Shown here: piece by piece, positions 22,563 through 33,886 of the stretch | Layout of the letters: the number at the start of each line of letters is the position of its first letter | Numbering within the stretch: the stretch's first letter is position 1 | Source: Thalassia testudinum | Taxonomy: Eukaryota; Streptophyta; Magnoliopsida; Alismatales; Hydrocharitaceae | DNA length: 64,000 nt | Direction of reading: 5' to 3' | NCBI GenBank assembly: GCA_037157565.1 | Contig: JAZHRO010000063.1 | Coordinates: 158,522,501-158,586,500 of the forward strand | Notes under the pieces: generated by a model | What the model saw: the letters and a program-made list of their open reading frames with translations, nothing else | Told to the model about the DNA's origin: nothing | Databases searched by the model: none | Position numbers and translations under genes: made by a program

Positions 22563-24744
22563 AGTACCTGAGTCTTTAGCCTTGGGTGGGAGTTTACTCA
22601 AGATTACAGAGCTGGCTTGCTCTAACAGTACGATCAGACTCCCACTTTTGGTTCGTGGCTTACGCTTGGGTGTACACACGTCTTTCAGAAATCGTGCATA
22701 AATCGGTACATGGTGGATTACATCCATCAAGGGAATGTTTATCTGGACCTGTTCAAAGAGCTTGACCAGATCCTCCTCAGGAGCCACGGGTTTGGTTATC
22801 CTCTTTCCCTTGGTCAAGGCCTCGGGAAATGGAACCTTGGTTGGTTCCTCTAGAATATGTCCAGGTTCTTGATCTGGGATAAGGGTATCCTGGATAACTA
22901 TCCTAGGACTTGGGTTACTACCAGGCTTGGAGTGGTTTGGATAATGTGGTTCTTAGGTTGCTTTGGCACTACGAGTTGTTACGGAGTTTAAACCTGCCTG
23001 GTTTTGGTTTGGGGTCAGTAAAATGGGTGGTTGCTGTTGATATCCTGCGTAAGATGTCGAAGCTTCCATCCCATCGGGTGATGGAACAGAAGGGGCCTAA
23101 TAAATCGTATGTGCGTGGCTTGAATTTAGGTTCATAACGTGCCTCTGGGTCGGCACGTTATTTGGGTTTGGCAGAGGTTGCGAAGGAAGGTTGCAGGTTG
23201 GCGGGAATTCGTCATCTGGGCAAGTTGATTGCGGACCTCTGTGATCTCATCCTTGTGCTGTTTCTGCATTGCCGCATTCATCTTATGAATGTCAGCCAGT
23301 GCTTGAATGATAATAGTGATTTGATCTTGGTTTGGCCCAGATTGATAGGTGGGGTTGGGCTGAGGCTGTGGTGGCTGATATGGACGAGGAGCTTGTGGAC
23401 GGGATTGATAAGGTGGTCTTTGATTCTGAGAATTTCCCACCCACTGGAAGTTTGGATGATTCCGCCATCAAGGGTTGTAGGTGTTGGAGAATGGGTCATT
23501 CTAGATGGCGTTGAGGTCCTCGCAGGTCTGAGGAGCCTCAGGAAAGTTAGAGTACGAGGGTTCAGAGTTCCCCCAACTAGAATAGAGTGGATCGGAGGTC
23601 CCTTCGGTCCAAGGTCAGATAGGGGTGGATACGGGTCCATCCCCTGAGAAGATCGGTGATAGATGTTTTACACAGTTTCTCTCGCAAGAGGCAGTTGTGC
23701 AAATGAGTTCTATGCAGAGGTGGCTCGCTGCAGATGCTGAGTCAGCTCGTCCACCTTCTTCTCTATGATTGAGACCTTGTCCAACCGACTGGCCATCAGC
23801 TCTAAGTCGACGGATGTGGACAGGCCCTGTGTCTCACGTGCTCCCCTAATATTAGTCGATGCGTGGGCATTCTTCCGGTCGATTAATCCCATGGAGTCAT
23901 TATTGATGGAGTTCTCGCACATATTTTCGAGAATCTCCCACACAATGTCCTCATGTTGACCCATGATGTTTCCTCCGCAGGTTGCATTGACGAATAATCG
24001 AATGTCTTCATGGAGTCCCTGGTAAAAAGACTGGACTTGTTCCCATTTAGAAACTCCATGATGGGGGCACTTTCACATGAGATCCAAGAATCGATCCCAT
24101 GCCTCATGAAGAGGTTCTCCCGATTGTTGAGTGAAGTGAGTGATTTGGTGGTGCAAGGCATTTGTCAGACCAACAGGGAAGAACTTCAAAAATTCGGACT
24201 GGAGTTCGACCCATGTGTTGATCGGACGAGTCTGAGTCTGATACCAATCAGCAGCCTTGTCCATGAGGCAGAAAGAAAACATCTTCATGAGTAGAATATC
24301 CCGATTTTGTGCATCTGACCCGAAGGTCTGGGCCAGATGTTTGAGCTCCTTAATGTGCTGGAATGGATCCTCAGAGTTAAGCCCATGGAATTTTGGTATG
24401 GCATGGATCATATTGGGCTTGAGTTCAGAATTAGGACCTTTAGCCGGGATTTGGACTCGAGGCTCGATTGCCACTGCAGCGGGATTATAGTGATCTTGCA
24501 TCATAGGATGCTGCGGCATGTTTACAAAGTTTTGGAAGAGATCGTTCAAGCGCTGAAGTTGGTGCTCAAGGTTGTTCTCTTCTTCAATGGGTTGTGCCAT
24601 GATGGAAGAAGGAGAACTCAGTTCAGAATCAGAGAGATCTATGTGGTGGGGTTGCTGCACAAACACGGGAGTCGAGGCTTGGCCTCGGTGGGAGTGGATT
24701 TCTAAAGGTCTTAAGGATGGTCTTAAGGATCTCCTACCAAACAT
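22563..24744 (-). pseudogene. gag (and gag-PR junction) of element 1, broken
   Basis: Gag forms the particle that packages element RNA. The start at 24744 (MFGRRS) is chosen because elements 2 and 3 start the same way (MFGRRS) and element 4 similarly (MHGRRS). The N-terminal frame runs 24744-24073, with the capsid-type segments PKFHGLNSEDPFQHIKELKH, DKAADWYQTQ and GEPLHEAWDRFLDLM. It ends at a TGA where element 2 has CGA. Further pieces lie at 23964-23710, 23640-23278 and 23440-23132 (a P/Q-rich region), and 22817-22568 (LVKLFEQVQINIPLMD, the Athila-type join to PR). No CCHC zinc knuckle is seen. At least three frame changes or stops separate these pieces. Confidence 0.85.
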
Positions 24745-25681
24745 GCATCGAAGGATTTGATGAGATCAGAATGTGCTGGACCCAATCGAGACACCCAAAA
24801 AATGTTGGGTGACTATAGAGGTTCAGGGCGGATGATACCCCTTAGTCAGAAAGGTCGTCCACTTGAGAAATACCTGGGTAGCCAGAGAGGGAGAGTCTCG
24901 CAAAGACCCCTACATGGTAGAGCATCCCCACGAGTTACAGGGTTTCCCCCACCCGACCTCTCTTGTCACTGAGATTCTAGGTAGATCAAAATGGGGACCT
25001 TGACCTCTTAAGTCTACCTCTTTTAGTTAAGATCAAGGTGCTTAGGGTTCCACTTGAACTTTAGGTCTTTTGAGTGCAAAAAGTGACCTAATTTTAAGGT
25101 TGGTTGACCCAAAGGATCAACTTCACCTCTTTGTTCCTTTGAGAGCTTTTAGGTCCTTTCTTTTAGGGTTCAAGTGAATTAAGAGCTTGATTTTCTTAGG
25201 GTTTCTCTTGGATAAATCTCTTCAAACAAGGCTTAGGCACACCTCCTTTTGAAAATTTTGATTCTTTGCTTAAGAGAAGATGTGTCTCTAAAACCCTAGA
25301 TTGAAATCCTTAGGTTGGCTCTACTTGGTCAAATTTAGTTGCCTAAAAACTTGGTATCTAGGGCTCAATCAAGAAGGTGTTAGCCCTGGTTACCTTAAAT
25401 GGATGTGCAATTAAAAATGTGTTGAAATAAAAATCTGGCAACTTTGGTGAATTACTAAATATGGAAACAGGTAGCCTTAGATTGATTTTTCTTTCTTTTC
25501 CTTTTTAGATTTTGAGGGGATTAAGGGAGAGGGCTAATGAGAGTTTACCTGTTCCTTGGCGTGGTTGTTGCGTAGCCGTTTTTCTTTTTTTTTCTTCCCT
25601 TGAAACAAACACAGCAAAAGAGAGAGATTAAGTTAGTACTGAATCAGAGGTTGTGATCAAAGTTTCTAAAATGCCCGTTGC
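24745..25681 (-). other. Untranslated leader of element 1
   Basis: About 0.94 kb between the PBS and gag, with no meaningful open frame. It matches the leader of element 2 (63218 onward) closely. In such elements the region carries packaging and dimerisation signals. Confidence 0.75.
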
Positions 25682-25699
25682 TCCCCAACAACAACGCCA
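25682..25699 (-). promoter_or_regulatory. Primer-binding site of element 1 (decayed tRNA-Asp type)
   Basis: On the minus strand TGGCGTTGTTGTTGGGGA, 14 of 18 bases matching the tRNA-Asp PBS. All four differences are C to T on that strand. It lies 3 bases from the LTR end at 25703. Confidence 0.8.
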
Positions 25700-25702
25700 A
25701 AA

Positions 25703-28517
25703 TGTTAACGAGGAGAGATCGGGGTTTTAAAAGATGATGCATTGTACTATAAATGAAATCGCTTTGAAAATAGATAAGAATTTTATTACTTGAAAACCTA
25801 AGTATCCGAGATCAAATATAGGGAGCAAATTGGTCTTTAGAAACTAAGATCACAATCTCAAATAGATCAAAATATGATGTTCAACAATAATATGAAGCAA
25901 TAGAATGAAATTCAATGTGTATAGATGTTGAGGAGAAGAAATGTAAAAAGAAATAGAATGTCTCTCTTCTTTCTTCTCTTCTCCTTTCTTCCTTCTCTGA
26001 GTTCTTATTTCTCTCTCTGATGTCTTCTTTCTTTTCTCTGCGGCTCCTTTGTCATTTCTTCTTTTCTTCTTTGGTTTCTATTTCTGCCTTCAAGTCCTTC
26101 CTTCTCTGCTTGGCCTCACCTTCTCCTTCCTTCTTCTTTCTTCAGCCTCTGCCTCTTCTTTACCCTTTTCTTCAGCCTCTATAGTGCTTCTTCCTCCTTC
26201 CTTGTCTTCTGCCTTCAAGCTTCTGCCTCTTCCTTAGCCTTCTTCTTTCTTTGCCTTCTCAAGTCCTCAGCTTCTTTACTTAGCTGCTCCTGCCTTCAGC
26301 TTCTTCTGTAGCTTTCTTCTTCTAAGCCTTCACAAGTCCTTTTTCAGCAGCTGCCTCTTCCTTCTTCTTTCCTTGCATAGAGCGGAGCAAAACCTACCCC
26401 TACCCTTCCCCGCATACACTCTCTTTCTATTTTTCTCTTCGCTCTCTTAGAACCAACCGAGTAATTGGGTCGGGTTACGCATGCCCGGGTCCAGGCGCAC
26501 CAGCGTGGGTGGTGCGCGAGGAGTGCAGGGTAAATAGGTCGGTTAGGTCCACGTGGGTATGGGTCGCGGACGAGGCAGGTGGCGTGGGCGAGGGGACCTC
26601 ACCCCGTGACTTGAGGTGATAAGCAGAGAACATAAAAACAATTTAAGTAACTCACCTGTGCTAAGCGTTTCCGAGGCTGGACTAAAGTCCCACCCTCTTC
26701 TTCTCGCGCCTGCAGGGAGGATGTCCGTCCAATTGAGCAGTTGTAGTTGCTAAGACCCTTGATTGCTGGGTGCAAATGGTTCGTGGAAGGATTTCATGCA
26801 CCTGGGGTGCGTCTGCTTGGAGTGGGGTGACCTGGAGCGAGCAAGCAAGCTCCTTCACACTTCCTTCAATGGCGGTAGAGGCTCAAACCTGAAATGCACC
26901 AATACGGCCTCGAGGCCCTGTCAAATGACATGGGGAGCTTCGTTGTATCACGACGAAGGTGAGGCGGGGGTTGGCATGGTGTAGAATGGCTTAGGCGTGC
27001 GTGCCTAGGTCAGACTATGATCGTGGAAGTGCGTGTCTCCGGTGAGGGTGTAGGGCATGTGTGGCGGTTAGTGGAGGAGTGGATGGTGATCAGTGAGTGA
27101 TGGAGAAGGTTCTGAGGTGGGTGGCGAGGCATGTGGAGAGGTGAAGTGACAAATTCGCCTCGCCGGTGGTCTGCCAGAGATGAGGGAGACAGATGTGGTC
27201 GGTGTCTATCGAGGAAGGTTTTATGAAATTAAGTGGGGGAAAATGAAATGTGGAGAGTGAGAACTTACTGAGGGAGGTTAGATGAAGGGGGAAAGGCGGA
27301 TGAGTGACGCGTGTGTGCTGTCATCGGAGAAGAAGGACTTGAGGTGAGGTTGACGGCGACGAGGAAGGGGTCAGAGGAGCGGCGTGGGTACGGTGCGACG
27401 CAGAGGAGCAAGGTGGAGATGACTCTGCCACTGGTATGGTGGCAGAGTGACGAGAAGAGGGAGGAGGGATCGTCGGAGCTTGCGGGCAGTTGGCCGGAGA
27501 CGAGGAAGGAAGAAATTAGGGGTGTATCCACAGCCAAAACAAGCTTGAGAGATGCGGCAAGGACCAGGGGTCCTTTTATAGTTGCTAGCCGAGGTCCTTG
27601 TGCTTGGAAGGCAAGCTTCCAAGCACAAAGATCTTGCTGAAGATGGAAGGTGTGGATGATACCCAATTCTCTCGAGCGTTTGCATGAGAGATTGGGTGCA
27701 AATCCGATCTTGGGATCATGTTCCGACGGTAGGGAATTTCTCAGAGAATCTCCCTTCAAAATCTGGGAGGAGATCTCTGAGGATTCGGGGAGAAATCCTC
27801 CTCAAATCCTTGTCGGAGTAGGACTCCTACGCTATAATGGCAGAGGGACCTAAGTGCAAAGAGTGGCGAGGAAGATAGGAGGGTCTGCGCAAGGGTTTTC
27901 AAAAGTTAGGGGTTAAAATGTAATTAGGTGGACTATTTTGCAAAGTAGGTCAAGGTGACCTTTCCTTAGGACCAAATTTTGGTACAAACCTAATTTGAAC
28001 TTAAGGAATCTAATGGTGAAGTTGGATTTTAGTTTTGACCATGTTGATTGGACATTTTATACAAAAACCAAATTTAGGTCAAATAATGAGTTAGGACCCC
28101 AATCTAGGTTAAAATAGGTTTCAAAGGCCAATTTGAAGGTTATAAACCCTAGAGGATATTTTTTCATGAATTTTAGAGGGTTTAGTTGATTTTTATCCTG
28201 ATCAGAACCTTGTGAAATTAAATGGGTTTGTTTTAGGGTTATAGAATGCCATTTAATTCTTAGATCTCACAATAACCCTTTTCTGATTGAACCATCCCAC
28301 TTTTCCTCTTGTTAAGTCCAATTGACCTATGTTTAGCCCCTGCGAAATCCCGTAGATGTACTGCAATGGTAAAATTGCAGTTTCACCCTTTATTTCATAT
28401 TTTCTTCTCAGAACAGTTCTTCCTTGAATTAGGCCTTTCTTTAGGTTATGTAGGTGCTTTTGTTCTCTTTTCTATGTCAAAATGAGATAGTTAGGTCTCA
28501 TGATGGTGTTTCCATCA
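25703..28517 (-). mobile_element. 5' LTR of element 1 (2815 bp)
   Basis: Ends TGTTAACGAGG (left) and CCATCA (right), the latter abutting the TSD GGTAC. The minus-strand TATAAAAGG at 27572-27580 has the inverted repeat CTTGGAAG/CTTCCAAG about 30-50 bases upstream (27605-27628). It keeps two blocks lost from the 3' LTR, including a GGACT/AGTCC stem (26679-26690). A pyrimidine-rich tract fills 25960-26390. This LTR would drive element 1 transcription leftward. Confidence 0.9.
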
Positions 28518-29354
28518 GGTACCCACTAGAGCAACCCTTCGTCTTCGCCTTCGGCCGTAGTCCTCCGACCATCTTCGACGGCACTTCACCGCACCATCCG
28601 GTGCCTTGATCAGAGAGGAACCTTGCCAATCAAAAGCACGCCACCAGCAGCAATTGATCCACTGGTGCATCAAGGCAATCCAACGATTGGTGTGCTCAAA
28701 TTGAAGAACACTGTGCCTGCAGAGCCAAGGGACATAGTCCCACATCGTGTAGAACCAAATCGTGTGAGGTGCATATCATGCAATTGTGCCCTTAGCTGTT
28801 CGCCTCAGAATGCACGGAGTGAGGTCCCCTATGTACGTCCATACGCACGCGCTTGTGCACGCTCATGCGCCCAAGCCTGCGGGTCTGGGAGAGGATCCGA
28901 TTACCTAAGTTCGACTAGGTTTAGAAGATATTGAAGGAGGAAAAAGGGGGGTTTTGCAGCGTAGAACAGAACCCTTTCCCCCTTCACACCCTTGCCTTTC
29001 TGTTGTGAACTACAAACACTTAAGGCATCTGAGCCTAAACTCTGTCGTCTGATGGTAAAGTGCTTAGTCTGAATATATTGGTGAGAATCTTTGATAATTG
29101 ATATTTATGCTGGACCAAGTAAATTTGGTGGTTTAAACCACCACTTTTACTTTACATTTTTTTTTTCTTTATCTAAAGATACACTTTACTCATTAAGCAT
29201 ATTTTGATAAGTGATTAATTGAGCGATTTATTGCTCCCAAAGACGACTTCGAATTTCTGATTAATTCGAGTATTATAAATTTAAATGCTTGATTTGCTTT
29301 GATTACTATACTATGACGTGACAATTTTTAAACACGATCGAAGTGAGTCAATCA
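28518..29354 (+). mobile_element. Element 4: remaining 3' part of the 5' LTR
   Basis: It starts with the right TSD copy of element 1 and continues host LTR sequence from 10427. It shares with D and E a segment around AGTCCCACATC (28736-28746) and GTGAGGTCCCC (28819-28829), and ends with a U5-like TTGCTCCC motif (29231-29238), a diverged tRNA-Asp 5'-end match (29306-29318) and CA at 29353-29354, followed by the PBS. The plus-strand frame at 28623-28934 shows no known protein. Confidence 0.75.
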
Positions 29355-29357
29355 TTT

Positions 29358-29375
29358 TGGCATCGTTGCCGTGGA
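29358..29375 (+). promoter_or_regulatory. Primer-binding site of element 4
   Basis: TGGCATCGTTGCCGTGGA, 15 of 18 bases matching the tRNA-Asp PBS, three bases after the LTR end. Confidence 0.85.
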
Positions 29376-30394
29376 GCAACACGCATTTATCACTATCATT
29401 TTTGATTTCTGACATATCTGTCTTGTTTGGTTGTTTTCCAAAAACTGAACTGATGTGCCTGACTTCTGGAACCTGAGGACAACCACTTCGTGGCAGGTAA
29501 TTCTTAATCCTTTCTTCTTAATCCCCTCTTTCCTCATATAAATAAAATAAAAAGGGATTAAAGAAAAATAGGACTTAACCCTGTTGTATTTTCATAGACA
29601 TTTCATTTGCGGCAAGAAAATTATAATTTCTGAGCAAAGATTGGCCTAGAAGACACAACCGAACAATTTCTGAGCCTAAAGGAACTAGTTAATTAAACCC
29701 GTGGACTAGAACATTTTTGATTAAGTCCAACGGGATCATTAAACTTCAAATTGGACTCGACTTTAGAGCTAAATTAGGGTTAACATTTTAGGAGCTATCT
29801 GGTACACATTTACAAATTATAAAGAAAAATATCATTCGCATTGTATGCTACCTAAGCCTTGGTTGAATCGATTTACAACTCAAACCCTAAAACATGGGCC
29901 CTAAGATCACTTGAACCCTAAAAGAAGTGACTTAATAACCTGTTTGCGAAACCAAAACAAGGTGATTTGGGTGAGTTAACTCGGATTGCATCATAAACAT
30001 TAGGGCAGGTCAGGTGAAATTGGTTCACGTGGTGACCCAATCAACCTAAAAATTAGGTCACAACTGGAATAAACTCTTAAATCAAGTGATAATTTGAGGC
30101 AAAAATAGGCTTAAAATTTGATAGACCTCGGACCATAATTCACACGTATCTGGTTTACTTGGAACCGTAGTGACAAGAAAGGTCAAGTGGGGGAAACTTT
30201 GTAACCTGTGGGGGCGCTCTACCTTGAAGGGGTCTTCGCAGGACTCTCCCTCTCTGGCTGCCCAAGTAATTCTCAGGCAGGTGGATTTGTGATCTAGAGG
30301 TCGTTTGTCTCTAATAAGTCTAAGCCATCTAAATATATTTGGGTGTCTCAATTGGGTCTGATCAAAATCTAGTCCCTTAACTTTTCTGTAGTGC
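29376..30394 (+). other. Untranslated leader of element 4
   Basis: About 1 kb between PBS and gag start with no recognisable coding. The last part (30200-30390) resembles the leaders of elements 1 and 2 on the opposite strand (shared CTCTCCCTCTCTGGCTGCCCA block). Confidence 0.7.
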
Positions 30395-32523
30395 ATGCAC
30401 GGTAGGAGGTCCTTAAGACTAGTCTTAAGACCTCCTCTAGTAGTTCATTCACGTCGGGGCCAGTACCTAACTAACTTGTTTGGGTCTTCTTCTAATCCGA
30501 TCCCTATCTCCTCTAACCCATCTACATCCAACCCAAGTTCTCTGCTTTCTCACTCTCACTCAATGGAGAACCCTGGTCCAGAAGGAGGAGACGACATCCA
30601 GCAACAGCAAAACCAGCTTCAAACTCTCACAGATCTTATCAATGGGTTGGCAAACCCTAGAGTAGGTCCACAAATGCGGGATCATTATAATCCCACAGAA
30701 GTGGTTATCGAGCCCAGAGTGTGTATTCTGGTTGGGGGACCTGAGATCGAACATAAGCTGAATATTATCAACTTGATTCCCCATTTCCATGGGATGGGTT
30801 CTGAAGACCCATTCCAACACATTCAAGAGTTGAAACATTTGGCCCAGACTCCCAGACCAACTGTTCAAAATTGGAACACTCTGCTCATGAAGATGTTCCC
30901 TTTCTCACTTAAAGAGAAAGTTGTCCACTGGTATTGGTCTCTGAATTGACCAATCAATACCAGGGATGAATTGCAAGGTGAATTTCTAAGGAAATACTTC
31001 CCAGTAGGGCGTACTAATGCCCTAAGGCATCAAATTACGCATTTTCAACAAAATGCGGGGGAACCACTTCATGAGGCATAGGATCGCTTTCTCGATCTCA
31101 TGTGGAAATGTCTGCATCACGGAGTTCCTAAATGGGAATAGGTCCAATTCTTTTACCGGGGACTCCGTGAAGGTATTCAGCTTTTCGTCGATGCAGCTTG
31201 TGGAGGCAATTTCATGGGCAAGCATAAGAATGCTATTTGGGAAATTCTCAAAAATATAGCTGAAAATTCAATAAACAATGCATCCATGGGTATGTTCGAC
31301 AGGACGACTGCCCGTGCATCAACGAACACACGTGGGGGACACATGAAGCACAAGACTTATCCTCTGCTGTCGACATGGAGGTTGTGGCTAGTCAATTGGA
31401 TAAAGTCTCAATAATTGACAAGAATCTTGATGATTTGACTTGCCAGCTACAGAAGGTCACTTCTTCTCAACAGAACACGCATGCACAACCGTCCACAAGG
31501 CGGGAGGCTGTGCATAATATTGACCACATCGGGATGGATATGAATCCGTCCCCTTTTGACTCTGGGTTCGGGGGAAACTCTGAACCTATTCATCCTAGTT
31601 GGGGGTCCTTTGAACCCCATTATCCTGATTTTTCCAGAGCTCCTCAACCCTGTGAGGAACTCCACACCATCCAGAACAACCCTTATTCCAATTCCTATAA
31701 TTCTAGATGGCGTAATCATCCTAACTTCTCATGATCGGGGAATTCCTATCCTCAAAATCCTAGACCTCAATATCCACCCCAACCACAAAATCCACACTCA
31801 TATCAGCCTGCTCAACCTAGGCCCAATCCAAATTTTCAACATGGGCTTAGTAAAGATGATCAAATGAGCATGATTCTTCAGACCCTGGATGATATGAAGA
31901 AGACTAATGCTGCCATGCAGAGGTAGCATAACGCGGATATGGCAGATATACGCAACCAGATTACGCAAATGGCTGGGACTTGCCAGCCAGGCGCATTACC
32001 CTCGCAATCTCTACTAAACCCTAACAACGTGCCGAAGCAGAGGTACGTTATGAACCCAAAGTAGGGCCAAATTCAGTATGTGCAAGCAGGCCCTTCTGCA
32101 CCTATATATCGAGACGGGTCAGAAGCATCAACTTCTGAACCTGACTCATCTCAGCAACAACAGCCACCTATCTTACCCAGTCCTCCATATCTTGCGGGAT
32201 TACATTCTGTCACAACCCACAGTGGTAAGTGTACTAAGGATCCTAAGCATAAGAGATACATTAAACCTAAACTTAGTGCATCTCAATCTGTAGTAATTAT
32301 TAAGGATAACTCAGGCACTACAGAATCCACTCCAGAGGAGCCTAAGACCATACCTTTTCCTGAGGCCTTTACCAAAGGAAATAAGGGTAGGAAACCACCT
32401 CAAGTTGACGAGGACTTGATGAAGCTCTTTGAGCAAGTCCAGATTAGCATTCCCTTGATGGATGCTATATGTCACGTATCGGCTTACGTAGGATTTTTGA
32501 AGAGCATATGTACTCCTAAGTGA
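30395..32523 (+). pseudogene. gag of element 4, broken
   Basis: The start ATG at 30395 gives MHGRRSLR, aligned with MFGRRS of the other copies. The N-terminal frame (30395-30949) has PHFHGMGSEDPFQHIQELKH and LLMKMFPFSLKEK, then a TGA just before the PINTRDELQ segment. Further pieces: 31375-31734 (ends at TGA where a Trp is expected before SGNS) and 32080-32523 (a proline/serine linker, then LMKLFEQVQISIPLMDAI, the Athila gag-PR join). The frame then stops at TGA (32521). It is the oldest-looking gag in the window. Confidence 0.85.
30405..30435 (+). repeat. Inverted repeat over the first gag codons
   Basis: GGAGGT (30405-30410), one C, the perfect 18-base palindrome CTTAAGACTAGTCTTAAG (30412-30429) and ACCTCC (30430-30435), 8 bases after the ATG. 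Elements 2 (63177-63207) and 1 (about 24705-24734) keep decayed forms at the same place. Confidence 0.7.
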
Positions 32524-33240
32524 AATCCAAAGAATTCTGACGGAAGTCCTATTTTGCTATCGGAGCAGGTTAGCTCCATTATCTTGAGTAATCTTCCACA
32601 GAAATTGAAAGACCTTGGCACTCCTCTGATCTCTGGCAAGATCGGGCATTTAGAATTTAACTGAGCTCTTTTAGATTTAAGTGCATCCATTAACCTTATT
32701 CCCACATCCCTCCTAAAATATTTTTAGGATTATGAACTTAAACCCACGGAAGTGACCTTGCAGTTAGCCGATCGATCTATTAAGTCACCCCATAGAGTTT
32801 TGGAGGATGTAGTTGTAAGAGTCTGGGATTTCTATTTCCCGGTTGATTTTATTGTATTAGACATGGATACATTGGAAAACATAAAAGATACACTTATAAT
32901 CTTGGGGAGACCGTTCCTAGCAACAACTAGGGCGAACATTAATTGTGAGGAGGGCCAGATGGAAATAAAATTCAGGGATAAGACAATGAAAATTGATATT
33001 TTTAAGGCCCATAGAGGAATCAATTGTGGTGTAATTCAGGAAATAAATAGAATCGATTCACTTCTCGAGGATCCTATTGCTGTTTTGGATATAAATATTC
33101 CTGAGGAACCTAGTCCTAATCCCAATTACACCTTGAGGAACCTAGTCCACCTCTAGTTCCCCCTTAGGCTAACCTTGACCTTCCTGTTGTTGCTGAGAAT
33201 CAAGTACTTGAGCTGAAACTGCTTCCTAAAAATCGCTAGT
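32524..33240 (+). pseudogene. Protease and linker of element 4, broken
   Basis: The active-site region near 32667-32687 reads ALLDLSAS with a TGA four codons upstream; the usual DLGAS has Gly changed to Ser. The main open part (32752-33156) has TLQLADRSIKSPHRVLEDVVVRV, then the conserved FIVLDMD and ILGRPFLATTRANI blocks and IDIFKAHRGINCGV. The linker then continues with stops toward RT. Same order as in the other three elements. Confidence 0.85.
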
Positions 33241-33886
33241 ACATCTTTTTGGGTTCAAACAACATGTTTCCTGTGATTATCAACTCCTCTCTATCCACAG
33301 CTCAGGAAACACATTTGATTTCTATCCTCCAAGAGCATCGCAAGGCCATTGGTTGGACCTTGGATGATCTCATCAGCATAAGTCCTTACTGTACCCACCG
33401 CATTTTTACAGAAGAAGGCTTACGACCTACGCGCGAAGGATAGCACTGACTCAACCCAAATCTTCAAGAGGTCGTAAAGAAAGAGATAATTAAATGATGA
33501 AGATATTATCTATCCCATCTCTGATAGCCATTGGGTTAGCCCAATTCATGTGGTGCCTAAGAAGGTCGTGCTAACCATTATTAAATCTGAGTCAGGAGAA
33601 TCCATCCCCACCAGAATTGCAAATTTGTGGAGAGTCTGCATAGACTACAAGAAATTGAATACCTCCACGAAGAAGGACCATTTCCCGCTACCTTTTATTG
33701 ATCAAATTCTTAAAAAATTAGCAGGAAATCAGTACTTCTATTTCTTGGATGGATACTCAGGCTATAATCAAGTGTCCATTCATCCTAAAGACCAGGAAAA
33801 AACCACATTCACCTATCCCTACGGGACATTTGCGTTCCATAGAATGCCTTTTGGACTCTACAATACACCTGCTACCTTCCAGCGAT
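33241..33886 (+). pseudogene. Reverse transcriptase of element 4, cut by LTR D
   Basis: The YCTHRIF segment (about 33389) and KEIIK (33482) mark the RT start, with stops and a short deletion around the KWLDAG segment (33495-33510). From 33550 the frame is open with the DYKKLN, FLDGYSGYNQ and RMPFGLYNTPATFQR motifs. It breaks at 33886 before FMDD because LTR D starts at 33887. The target sequence GCGAT (33882-33886) should be repeated on the far side of D, outside the window, with the rest of RT, RNase H and IN. Confidence 0.85.

Larger units (their letters stand above)
10428..28517 (-). mobile_element. Element 1: complete, decayed Athila-type Ty3/gypsy retrotransposon
   Basis: Minus-strand element flanked by GGTAC (10423-10427 and 28518-28522). 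In its own 5' to 3' order it has a 5' LTR (25703-28517), PBS (25682-25699), leader, gag (to 22563), PR split by insert C, RT-RNaseH, IN, an untranslated spacer, a polypurine tract (13082-13092) and a 3' LTR (10428-13081). Without C it is about 13.7 kb. Athila affiliation rests on the gag type, the KEIIKWLD...IYPISDS-WVSPIQ style of the RT start and the tRNA-Asp PBS. Stops and frame breaks in every domain and changed catalytic residues in PR, RNase H and IN show that it cannot move on its own. Confidence 0.9.

Noticed and set aside
27265..27759. 164-codon minus-strand frame
   Set aside because: Inside the 5' LTR of element 1 across the promoter; the matching region of the 3' LTR (11787-12248) reads differently, so it is not conserved as protein.
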